A DNA stretch of 19,219 nucleotides from Micrococcales bacterium (GTDB lineage: Bacteria; Actinomycetota; Actinomycetes; Actinomycetales; Dermatophilaceae). The notes below the pieces were generated by a model. That model ran no database searches and was not told the origin of the DNA. It worked only from the letters and a program-made list of their open reading frames with translations. How positions within the stretch are numbered: position 1 is the first letter of the stretch; the number at the start of each line of letters is the position of its first letter. Both the position numbers and the translations under genes were made by a program. The stretch covers positions 1 to 19,219 of the forward strand of contig PKWT01000393.1 in assembly GCA_003132125.1 (NCBI GenBank). Reading direction: 5' to 3'. Below, piece by piece: positions 7,738 through 14,019 of the stretch.

Positions 7738-8498
7738 ACGACTTTGTCGGGCGAGGCGTGCTAGTCGTCGGTGGTGGCGGGATCGGCGCGGAGGTCTGCC
7801 GCCAGGTCGCCGCCCAAGGTGGTCGGGTCTTTTTCACTTACAACCGCAATGAGGACGCAGCCAGGGAGCTGGCCGGCTCACTGCCCGAGGGCGCATTCGC
7901 CGGACACGCGCAGCTCGACGTGACCGACGAGGCGGCAACCGCGGCTGTCGTGGACCAGTCGGTGCAGGCCCTTGGAAAACTCGACGCCCTGGTGACCACC
8001 GTGGGGTATCTGCATCAGCTCACGATGTTCGAGGACGTTGACATGGCTACGGTGCGCAGGACCATCGAGATAGAGCTCTTCGGCGTGATCAACCTGGCAA
8101 AGAGCGTCCTGCCCAAGATGCGCGCCAACGGATACGGCCGGATCGTCACGGTGGGGTCCGACAGCGGCAAGGTCGGCTCCAAGGCCGAAGCCGCATCCGC
8201 AGGCGCCCGGGGGGGCGTGATCGCCTTCAGCAAGGCATTGGCAAGAGAGACCGCATCCAGCGACATCTGCGTCAACGTCGTGTGTCCTGGACCGACCGAG
8301 ACGGGCCTGCTGGAGCAGATGCTCGCCGACGAAGGGCTGTCGGGGAAGCTGATGAACGCGATGGTTCGTGCGGTGCCCAAGCGTCGTGCGGCGAGCCCGG
8401 CTGAAGTGGCGTCGATGACCTGTTTCCTCGCGTCCGAGCGCGCCAGCTACGTGACAGGCCAGGCGATCAGTGTGAGCGGCGGCCTCACGATGAGCTAA
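7734..8498 (+). CDS. SDR-fold protein with altered active site
   Basis: Rossmann-fold protein of the short-chain dehydrogenase/reductase family, 254 aa. The dinucleotide loop is VGGGGIGAEV at residues about 10-19, and the C-terminus ends SYVTGQAISVSGG as in FabG-like enzymes. The catalytic region is abnormal. The Ser of the GSDSGKVGS segment is kept, but where SDRs have Tyr-x3-Lys this protein has Ser155-Ala-Gly-Ala-Arg159, and the usual NNAG after the third strand is TTVG. The frame is intact and the surrounding GGVIAFSKALARE is well kept, so this is not simple decay. The start is TTG, overlapping the ligase stop (TTGA) with GAGGTGGG upstream; no better start fits. Its layout resembles BadH-type SDRs. 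It may be a non-redox SDR, a binding or partner protein, or use another base. Fold is firm, function unknown. Confidence 0.87.
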   Translation: MNDFVGRGVLVVGGGGIGAEVCRQVAAQGGRVFFTYNRNEDAARELAGSLPEGAFAGHAQLDVTDEAATAAVVDQSVQALGKLDALVTTVGYLHQLTMFEDVDMATVRRTIEIELFGVINLAKSVLPKMRANGYGRIVTVGSDSGKVGSKAEAASAGARGGVIAFSKALARETASSDICVNVVCPGPTETGLLEQMLADEGLSGKLMNAMVRAVPKRRAASPAEVASMTCFLASERASYVTGQAISVSGGLTMS

Positions 8499-8515
8499 GG
8501 CGATCGGCGCCGCTC
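8492..8515. terminator. possible two-way terminator hairpin
   Basis: Between two convergent genes 15 bases apart, GAGC-TAA-GGCG / CGCC-GCTC can fold with a 5-base loop (ATCGG) and a 3-base bulge, which is the TAA stop of the plus-strand gene. The hairpin also reaches into the TGA stop of the minus-strand gene. No T-run. It could serve both directions, but the stem is short. Confidence 0.3.
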
Positions 8516-9260
8516 AGATGTGCCGTCCGCCTGCGACCTCGAGCACCACACCGGTGATGTAGGAGGACAGCTCACTGGCGAGGAAGACCACGGCATTGCC
8601 GATGTCCTCCGGCTCGCCGGCCCGGCGCAGCGGAATCTCGGCAAGCTTGCTCTCCCAGATGTCGGGGCGCAAAGCCTCGGTCATTGCTGTCCGGATCAAA
8701 CCGGGCTGGATCGCGTTGACTCGGATGTTGTGGGGTGCGAGCTCCTTGGCGACCGCCTTTGTGAAGCCGACCAGACCGGCTTTGGCCGCGCTGTAGTTGG
8801 CCTGGCCGATCATGCCGACCTTGCCCGAGATGGACGAGATGTTGATGATGGCCCCGCCCGTACCTTGGTCGCGCATCGCCAGCGATGCTGACTTGGTGGC
8901 GAGGAAGGCGCCTTTGAGATGGACGTCGATGACTGCTTCGAAGTCGTCCACAGTCATCTTGCGCAAGGTCGCGTCCCGGGTGATGCCTGCATTGTTCACC
9001 AGGATGTCGAGCCCACCGAGCTCGGCGACGCACAGTTCCACCGCAGCTTGGACCTCGTCCGGGTTACGGACGTCGACCTTCACCGGCACGGCCGTGCCAC
9101 CCAGCTTCGCGAGCTCCCTAGCGGTGTCCTGGGCGAGACTCGCGTTCAGGTCGGCGATGACGACGGACGCGCCGTGCTCCATGAGCTTCCGGGCCGTCGC
9201 GGCGCCGATGCCTTGAGCCGCGCCGGTGATGATTGCGCGGCGGCCGGATAGCAGTTGCAT
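8514..9260 (-). CDS. FabG-like short-chain dehydrogenase/reductase
   Basis: Classical SDR, 248 aa, expected to interconvert a hydroxyacyl-CoA and a ketoacyl-CoA with NAD(P). All hallmarks are present: TGAAQGIG (cofactor loop, residues 12-19), NNAG near 88, Ser in NISSISGKVG near 140, and the Tyr-x3-Lys of NYSAAKAG near 153-157, then PGLIRTAMT. Asp in VIADLN at the end of the second strand suggests NAD rather than NADP. The ATG has GGAG 7 bases upstream. It lies 65 bases downstream of the dehydrogenase at 9326-10468 on the same strand, probably in one transcript from the promoter near 10516. It contrasts with the convergent neighbour, whose active site is altered. Acetoacetyl-CoA reductase or 3-hydroxyacyl-CoA dehydrogenase activity is plausible in this cluster; the exact substrate is not visible. 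Confidence 0.92.
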   Translation of the reverse strand: MQLLSGRRAIITGAAQGIGAATARKLMEHGASVVIADLNASLAQDTARELAKLGGTAVPVKVDVRNPDEVQAAVELCVAELGGLDILVNNAGITRDATLRKMTVDDFEAVIDVHLKGAFLATKSASLAMRDQGTGGAIINISSISGKVGMIGQANYSAAKAGLVGFTKAVAKELAPHNIRVNAIQPGLIRTAMTEALRPDIWESKLAEIPLRRAGEPEDIGNAVVFLASELSSYITGVVLEVAGGRHI

Positions 9261-9325
9261 CGTGATCTCCAGGTGAGTCGTGGTCGCAGGGGCTCGAGCG
9301 GGACGGCGTGAAACCGATCCGGTGG

Positions 9326-10468
9326 TCAGGAAGCGGCGTCGAGCAGGCCCTTGGCGATGATCACCTGCTGGATCTGGCTTGTTCCCTCGTAGATGCGAAA
9401 CAGCCGCGAGTCGCGGTACAGACGTTCGACAGCCACCCCGCGCATGTATCCCATCCCTCCGTGGATCTGGACGGCTCGGTCGGCGACCCGCGAGAGCATC
9501 TCGCTGCAGAAGTACTTGCAGCAGGCGTTGAGGACCCGGTCGCTGCGGCCGTCGTCATAGATACGCGCCGCCTCGAGCACCATGCTGCGACCGGCGAACG
9601 CCTCCGTCTTGGAGTCGGCCAGCATGCCCTGCACCAGCTGGTGGTCACCGATCCGCTTACCGAACTGCGAGCGGTTGACGGCGAAGGCGACGCTCTCGTC
9701 GACAAGTCGGTCGGCGAGCCCCACACAGATGGCGGCGATGTGCAGCCGGCCCCGTGAAAGTACGCGCATGGCGGCCCTGAAACCTGTACCTTCCTCGCCG
9801 ACCAGGCTGGACGCCGGCACGGTCACATCGGTGAAGTACACCTCCGCGGACGGCGCGCCGGACTGCCCCATCTTGACGTCGGGTGGGCCCACGACGATGC
9901 CGGGTGTGGTCGCGTCGACGAGGAACGCTGAGATACCGCTGGTGTCTCCGCGTGAACCACTCGTACGGGCGAACACCACGAAGAGGTCGGCCACCGGTGC
10001 GTTGGTGATGTAGCGCTTGGTGCCGTTGAGGACGAAGGAGTCCCCCTCCCGGCGGGCCGTGGTCTGCAGAGCCGCCGGGTCAGATCCGGCATCAGGCTCG
10101 GTCAGCGCGAACGATACGATGATCTCGCCCGAAGCGATCGCGGGAAGGTATTGTTTGCACTGCTCCGGGGACCCCGCCTGCACCAGCAGATGGCCTGCGA
10201 TGCCGGTGTTGGTGCCGAAGATGGTGCGGAAGGCCGGTGTGGTCCGCCCGATCTCGAAGGCGAGCTGGACCTCCTCGGTCATGGTGAGTCCCAAGCCGCC
10301 GTACTCCTGCGGGATGGAGAACCCGAACAGGCCCATGTCGGCGGCTTGACGCCGCAGGTCATCGGGTACGCGGCCGCTCGTCTCGATGTCGTCCTCGCGG
10401 GGGATGACTTGTTCGCGGACGAATCGTTGGAGCTGCTTGCGAATGAGGGTGAAGTCCTCGGGGTCCAT
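9326..10468 (-). CDS. acyl-CoA dehydrogenase
   Basis: Complete FAD-dependent acyl-CoA dehydrogenase, 380 aa, the usual length. N-terminal helical domain at residues 1-120 (MGLFGFSIPQEYGGLGL near 47). FAD/substrate signature FALTEPDAGSDPAALQTTA near 125 and RYITNAPVADLFVVFA near 155. The C-terminal domain has QFGKRIGDHQLVQGMLADSKTE, then QIHGGMGYMRG and RLYRDSRLFRIYEGTSQIQQ. Glu361 in YEGT is the expected catalytic base that removes the alpha proton. The ATG follows GGGAGG with suitable spacing. It leads a probable two-gene transcript with the SDR downstream. Its promoter region holds operator site 2. It differs clearly from the dehydrogenases at 1-784 and 16948-18111, so a different acyl chain or branch is likely. 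Family certain, substrate unknown. Confidence 0.95.
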   Translation of the reverse strand: MDPEDFTLIRKQLQRFVREQVIPREDDIETSGRVPDDLRRQAADMGLFGFSIPQEYGGLGLTMTEEVQLAFEIGRTTPAFRTIFGTNTGIAGHLLVQAGSPEQCKQYLPAIASGEIIVSFALTEPDAGSDPAALQTTARREGDSFVLNGTKRYITNAPVADLFVVFARTSGSRGDTSGISAFLVDATTPGIVVGPPDVKMGQSGAPSAEVYFTDVTVPASSLVGEEGTGFRAAMRVLSRGRLHIAAICVGLADRLVDESVAFAVNRSQFGKRIGDHQLVQGMLADSKTEAFAGRSMVLEAARIYDDGRSDRVLNACCKYFCSEMLSRVADRAVQIHGGMGYMRGVAVERLYRDSRLFRIYEGTSQIQQVIIAKGLLDAAS

Positions 10469-10515
10469 GGGTCCTCCCGTACAACCGGCGAGCGTCGACG
10501 ACTACTTGGGAGCAC

Positions 10516-10543
10516 CTTATATCAAATATCAAAGATTTGCCAG
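10516..10543 (-). promoter_or_regulatory. predicted promoter of the dehydrogenase/SDR pair
   Basis: Read on the minus strand: -35 CTGGCA (10543-10538, 4 of 6), 16-base spacer, -10 TATAAG (10521-10516, 5 of 6). It lies 48 bases upstream of the dehydrogenase ATG. The tandem heptamer operator fills the spacer and touches the -10 box. Confidence 0.45.
10519..10532 (-). promoter_or_regulatory. predicted GntR operator, site 2
   Basis: Perfect tandem heptamer ATATCAA-ATATCAA on the plus strand. Thirteen bases (10519-10531) are the exact reverse complement of site 1 at 894-906. It lies between the dehydrogenase gene and the end of the regulator gene, over the predicted promoter. Confidence 0.6.
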
Positions 10544-10590
10544 GCTTATGGCCGGGTTGGTCGGGCCCGGACGGCAGGAATGGACCGGTG

Positions 10591-11280
10591 TCAGTCCTCG
10601 TTGGGCCAGAAACCCAGCGAGTCGAGCATCTTGACCGCCTCCTCACCTCCGGAACGCAAGTGCAAGGAGATGGCGTCCGCGGCGCGTCGAGGGTCCCCGG
10701 TGCGCAATGCCTCGAGGATGGCCTTGTGCTGGCCGATCGCGCGCTCCCCCCAGTCCTCCGTGAACTCATAGAAGCGGGTGGGCATGTTCTTGGCCAGCTG
10801 TGCCAGGACCGCCGTCAATCGCCGCGAGCTGCCCGCCTTGTTGATGATCTGGTGGAATCGGAAGTTCAGCTGCTCCTGTGAAGCCGAGTCCTTGCTTGTC
10901 TCCATGGCTGCGATGAGGGCGGCCAGCTCGTCCAGTTGGTCACTGGTCAGTATCTCCGCCGCGCGGCCTGCTGCCAGGCCCGACAAGGTTCCGAAGATCA
11001 CGTACTGGTCCAGGACGTCATCTCGGGTCAGGCGAGCCACGAACGCTCCCCGTCGGGGCAGCGTTTCGATCAGCCCTTCGGCCGCCAGGGTGATGAGAGC
11101 TTCGCGGACCGGCAACCGGCTGATGCCCAAGTCATCGGCGACTTGGTCCTGGTCGATGCGGTCACCGGGCTTGAGCCGACCGGCGAAGATCTCCTCGCGT
11201 AGGAACGTGGCCGCTTCGTCCTTCAGGTTCGGTCGCACCCGCCACGCGGCGTTGCCCGTCGACTGCGTCGCTTCACTCAT
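10591..11280 (-). CDS. GntR family regulator, FCD (FadR-type) ligand domain
   Basis: DNA-binding transcription regulator of 229 aa. The winged helix-turn-helix is at residues about 19-85, with the GntR signature PGDRIDQDQVADDLGISRLPVREALITLAAEGL and the wing LPRRGAFV. The C-terminal all-helical FCD domain keeps the histidines that often bind a metal: FRFHQII near 140, GQHKAI near 190 and SLHLRSGGEE near 210. Such proteins usually repress until a small acid or acyl-CoA binds the FCD domain. The ATG is preceded by GAGGG. It is divergent from the crotonase gene and sits in the middle of the cluster. A predicted operator lies over its own promoter, so self-repression is likely. The ligand may be a pathway intermediate (inference). 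Family assignment is very secure. Confidence 0.94.
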   Translation of the reverse strand: MSEATQSTGNAAWRVRPNLKDEAATFLREEIFAGRLKPGDRIDQDQVADDLGISRLPVREALITLAAEGLIETLPRRGAFVARLTRDDVLDQYVIFGTLSGLAAGRAAEILTSDQLDELAALIAAMETSKDSASQEQLNFRFHQIINKAGSSRRLTAVLAQLAKNMPTRFYEFTEDWGERAIGQHKAILEALRTGDPRRAADAISLHLRSGGEEAVKMLDSLGFWPNED

Positions 11281-11341
11281 CGTTCTACCCTCGCTGTCTC
11301 TCGTCCTGCACCGGGTGGCCCGAATCCTGCCACCGCCCAGC

Positions 11342-11370
11342 GTTCTATGCTACTTTATCAAGTATCACAA
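11342..11370 (-). promoter_or_regulatory. predicted promoter of the GntR regulator
   Basis: Minus strand: -35 TTGTGA (11370-11365, 4 of 6), 17-base spacer, -10 TAGAAC (11347-11342, 4 of 6). Operator site 3 overlaps the -35 box and part of the spacer, as expected for self-repression. I could not identify a convincing plus-strand promoter for the divergent crotonase gene. Confidence 0.35.
11355..11367 (-). promoter_or_regulatory. predicted GntR operator, site 3
   Basis: On the minus strand the heptamers are TGATACT and TGATAAA. Eleven of 13 bases match sites 1 and 2. It lies in the 106-base divergent region between the regulator and crotonase genes, 19 bases before the crotonase ATG, so one bound dimer could control both directions. 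Confidence 0.55.
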
Positions 11371-11386
11371 GTTGGAGGTTTATTAG

Positions 11387-12217
11387 ATGCCCGCGCCTGA
11401 AGTCGAGCGATACCAGAGGTTCACGACTCTCCAGTTCAGTCGTCCCGCCTCGCGAGTGCTCGAGATCGTGCTGTCCAACCCCGGTCGGCTCAATGCCGCT
11501 GACGCCGACATGCATCGCGATCTTGCCGACGTATGGCCCGAGATCGATCGTGACCCACAGACCAGGGTTGTGGTCGTTCGCGGGGCGGGCAAAGCGTTCT
11601 CAGCCGGTGGTGACCTCGATTTTGTAGAGTCCGTGATAAACGACGTCCAGACCAGGGCCCGGGCGTACCGGGAGGCCCGGGACCTGGTCTACAACGTGAT
11701 CAACTGCTCCAAGCCGATTATCTCGGCCATGCACGGCGTAGCCGTGGGCGCCGGGCTCGCGGTGGGGCTGCTGGCCGACGTCTCGATCGTGACTCCCGAC
11801 GTCCGGCTGATCGACGGCCATACCAGGCTGGGGGTGGCCGCCGGTGACCACGCGGCCATCATCTGGCCCCTGTTGGTCGGCATGGCGAAAGCGAAGTACT
11901 ACCTGCTCACCTGCGAACCCTTGACCGGCGAGGAAGCCGAGCGGCTGGGCCTGGTCTCGCTCTGCGTGCCTGAAGCCGACCTGGTCGAGCGGGCGTACGA
12001 AGTGGCGGCCCGGCTCGTGGTCGCGTCGCCCATCGCCCTCGCGCACACGAAGTACGCCTTGAACAACTGGCTTCGCATGGCCGGCCCCTCGTTCGACGCC
12101 TCCCTGGCACTGGAGTTCCTCGGGTTCGCGGGGCAGGACGCACCCGAAGGCCTGGCAGCGGTGCGCGGGAAGCGCAGCCCGAACTTCGAGGACGACCCGT
12201 CGAGAAGTGCCGGATAG
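11387..12217 (+). CDS. crotonase-fold enoyl-CoA hydratase/isomerase family protein
   Basis: Member of the crotonase superfamily, 276 aa, expected to bind an acyl-CoA in the cytoplasm. The oxyanion-hole segments are present: GAGKAFSAGGDLDFVE near residues 65-80 and HGVAVGAGLAVGLLADVSIV near 117-136. Both glutamates that act in rat enoyl-CoA hydratase (Glu144 and Glu164, 20 residues apart) are replaced: Ala125 and His145, also 20 apart. Around them, GHTRLGVAAGDHAA (Asp154, His155) is rich in possible acid/base residues. This implies chemistry other than plain hydration, such as isomerisation, C-C cleavage or decarboxylation. The ATG has GGAGG 8 bases upstream. It is the first gene of a seven-gene plus-strand run; the next gene starts after 30 bases. 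Superfamily secure, reaction unknown. Confidence 0.9.
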   Translation: MPAPEVERYQRFTTLQFSRPASRVLEIVLSNPGRLNAADADMHRDLADVWPEIDRDPQTRVVVVRGAGKAFSAGGDLDFVESVINDVQTRARAYREARDLVYNVINCSKPIISAMHGVAVGAGLAVGLLADVSIVTPDVRLIDGHTRLGVAAGDHAAIIWPLLVGMAKAKYYLLTCEPLTGEEAERLGLVSLCVPEADLVERAYEVAARLVVASPIALAHTKYALNNWLRMAGPSFDASLALEFLGFAGQDAPEGLAAVRGKRSPNFEDDPSRSAG

Positions 12218-12247
12218 TCGGCACGCGCCACGATCGGAGGGCACCCC

Positions 12248-12793
12248 ATGACGTTGAAACCAAGTTGGCACGGCCGTTACTTCGAGGACTTCGGGGTAGG
12301 GGACGTCTACCAGCACCCGTTGGGTCGGACGTTAAGCGAGGCCGACAACACATGGTTCACGCTGCTGACGATGAACACCAACCAGCTGCACTTCAACACC
12401 GAGTACGCACAACGCTCACCGGCCGGCCGGCTGGTCGTCAGCTCCGGGTTGACCGTGGCGATCATCCTGGGTCAGAGCGTCACCGACATCAGTCAGACAG
12501 CTGTGTTCAACCTCAGCTGGGAGGGGATCACCTTGAGTCACCCGGTGTACGTCGGCGATACCTTGTACGCCGAATCGGTGATCCTGGACAAGCGTGAATC
12601 CAAGTCGCGCCCGTACGCCGGAATCGTCACCTGCGCCACCCGCGGGCTCAACCAGGACGGGGACGAGTGCGTGTCGTGGAAGCGGTCAGTGATGGTCTAC
12701 CGCCGGGACGCACCACACGACAAAGGCTATTTCCCGCAGGCCAAGGCCGGACCTCTCGATGCCGCCGACTGGCCGATCGAGGACGGCTCGTGA
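12248..12793 (+). CDS. MaoC-type (hotdog fold) acyl-CoA hydratase
   Basis: Hotdog-fold hydratase/dehydratase, 181 aa, expected to add water to an enoyl-CoA or remove it. The N-terminal segment GRYFEDFGVGDVYQHPLGRTLSEADNTWFTLLTMN, followed by NQLHFNTEYA, is the typical start of proteins related to mesaconyl-CoA (beta-methylmalyl-CoA) dehydratase. The Asp of SEADN (near 34) and the His of LHFN (near 50) sit where the catalytic Asp/His pair of this fold is found. HPVYVGDTLYAES near 98 is the second conserved strand. It is a single hotdog domain, about half the length of the two-domain mesaconyl-CoA hydratases, so it probably works as a dimer. GGAGGG lies upstream of the ATG. Its last base is the first base of the CoA-transferase ATG. 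A CoA-transferase beside such a hydratase suggests a dicarboxylic or branched intermediate (inference). Confidence 0.85.
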   Translation: MTLKPSWHGRYFEDFGVGDVYQHPLGRTLSEADNTWFTLLTMNTNQLHFNTEYAQRSPAGRLVVSSGLTVAIILGQSVTDISQTAVFNLSWEGITLSHPVYVGDTLYAESVILDKRESKSRPYAGIVTCATRGLNQDGDECVSWKRSVMVYRRDAPHDKGYFPQAKAGPLDAADWPIEDGS

Positions 12794-14019
12794 TGCCCCT
12801 GGAGGACGTGCGGATCCTCGCCGTCGAGCAGTACGGCGCCGGGCCCTTCGGGTCCGTGCACCTCGCCGACCTCGGTGCCGAGGTGATCAAGATCGAGGAT
12901 CCGTCCGTCGGCGGCGACGTCGGTCGGTACGTGCCGCCGCACGCGGAGGACGGCGACTCGCTGTTCTTCGAGACGTTCAACCGCAACAAACGCAGCATCG
13001 CGCTGGATCTGCGCACCCGTGCCGGACGCGACGTCTTCGAGGACCTGGTGCGCGTCAGCGATGCGGTGTACTCGAACCTCCGCGGTGACGTACCGGCGAA
13101 GATCGGCATCACGTACGCAGACCTCAAACACCTCAACCCTGCCATCGTGTGTTGCTCGCTGAGCGGCTTCGGCATGACCGGACCTCGATCGATGCAACCC
13201 GGCTACGACTACATGCTTCAAGGTCTGTCCGGCTGGATGTCGTTGACCGGCGAGCCGGGCGGCCCACCGGCGAAGTCCGGTCCGTCGCTGGTCGACTGGT
13301 CTGGCGGCTTCGTAGCGGCCTTGTCGCTGCTGGCCGGACTGCACGCCGCCCGGCGAGACGGGGTCGGGACCGACTGTGATGTCAGCTTGTACGACACTGC
13401 GATCGGCATGCTCGGCTACCTGTCTACGTGGCACCTGAACACGGGCTACATCCCGGCGCGCACCAAGCACTCCGCCCACCCTTCCATGGTTCCCTTCCAG
13501 GCGTTCCGTGCTGCTGACGACTGGCTCGTGGTGGCCTGCCCGAAGGAGAAGTTCTGGCAGCGACTGGCGCACGTGATCGGTCACCCCGAGCTCGCAGACG
13601 ACCCGCGCTTCTCGACGTTCAAGGCGCGTCACCAGAACGCCGAAGCTCTGGTAGCCCTGCTTGACGAGGTCTTCCTCCAGCGGACGGTCGCGGAGTGGGT
13701 AGTCGTACTCGGCGATGCGTCGGTGCCGTGCGCACCCGTCCAGGACGTCCCGTCGGCGTTGGCCGATGAGCACACAGCTGCCCGCGGTCTCATCGTCTCT
13801 GCCGACCACCCGCGCTTCGGCAACGTGCGCATGGTGGCCTCGCCGGTCCGGGTCGGTGAAGGCAGGACCGAGTACCGCCGGGCACCTCGGCTCGGTGAGG
13901 ACCAGGACTACGTTCTGCGTGAGCTGCTGAACTACCCACCTTCGAAGGTGCAGCGAGCCGTCGACGGCGCTGCGTTCGGTGCGTCCGCGACGAGCGACGA
14001 CTCAGCGAGCGCTCGATGA
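12793..14019 (+). CDS. family III CoA-transferase (CaiB/BaiF type)
   Basis: Moves CoA between carboxylic acids, 408 aa, the normal family length. The N-terminus has the family pattern LEDVRILAVEQYGAGPFGSVHLADLGAEVIKIE, then GDVGRY and FNRNKRSIALDLRT near 60. Asp168 in GPSLVDWSGGF fits the catalytic Asp169 of formyl-CoA transferase, which forms the acyl anhydride. The segment KHSAHPSMVPFQAFRAADDWLVVACP near 223 is the usual central hairpin region. ATG 12793 is chosen because the family pattern starts there and it overlaps the hydratase stop (TGATG); the frame stays open further upstream. The stop overlaps the next start (ATGA). It offers an ATP-free route to load CoA beside the AMP-forming ligase at 6079-7737. 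Family certain, donor and acceptor unknown. Confidence 0.93.
   Translation: MPLEDVRILAVEQYGAGPFGSVHLADLGAEVIKIEDPSVGGDVGRYVPPHAEDGDSLFFETFNRNKRSIALDLRTRAGRDVFEDLVRVSDAVYSNLRGDVPAKIGITYADLKHLNPAIVCCSLSGFGMTGPRSMQPGYDYMLQGLSGWMSLTGEPGGPPAKSGPSLVDWSGGFVAALSLLAGLHAARRDGVGTDCDVSLYDTAIGMLGYLSTWHLNTGYIPARTKHSAHPSMVPFQAFRAADDWLVVACPKEKFWQRLAHVIGHPELADDPRFSTFKARHQNAEALVALLDEVFLQRTVAEWVVVLGDASVPCAPVQDVPSALADEHTAARGLIVSADHPRFGNVRMVASPVRVGEGRTEYRRAPRLGEDQDYVLRELLNYPPSKVQRAVDGAAFGASATSDDSASAR

Noticed and set aside
12727..13809. 360-codon open frame on the minus strand
   Set aside because: Antisense to the CoA-transferase with intact catalytic Asp168; no family features of its own.
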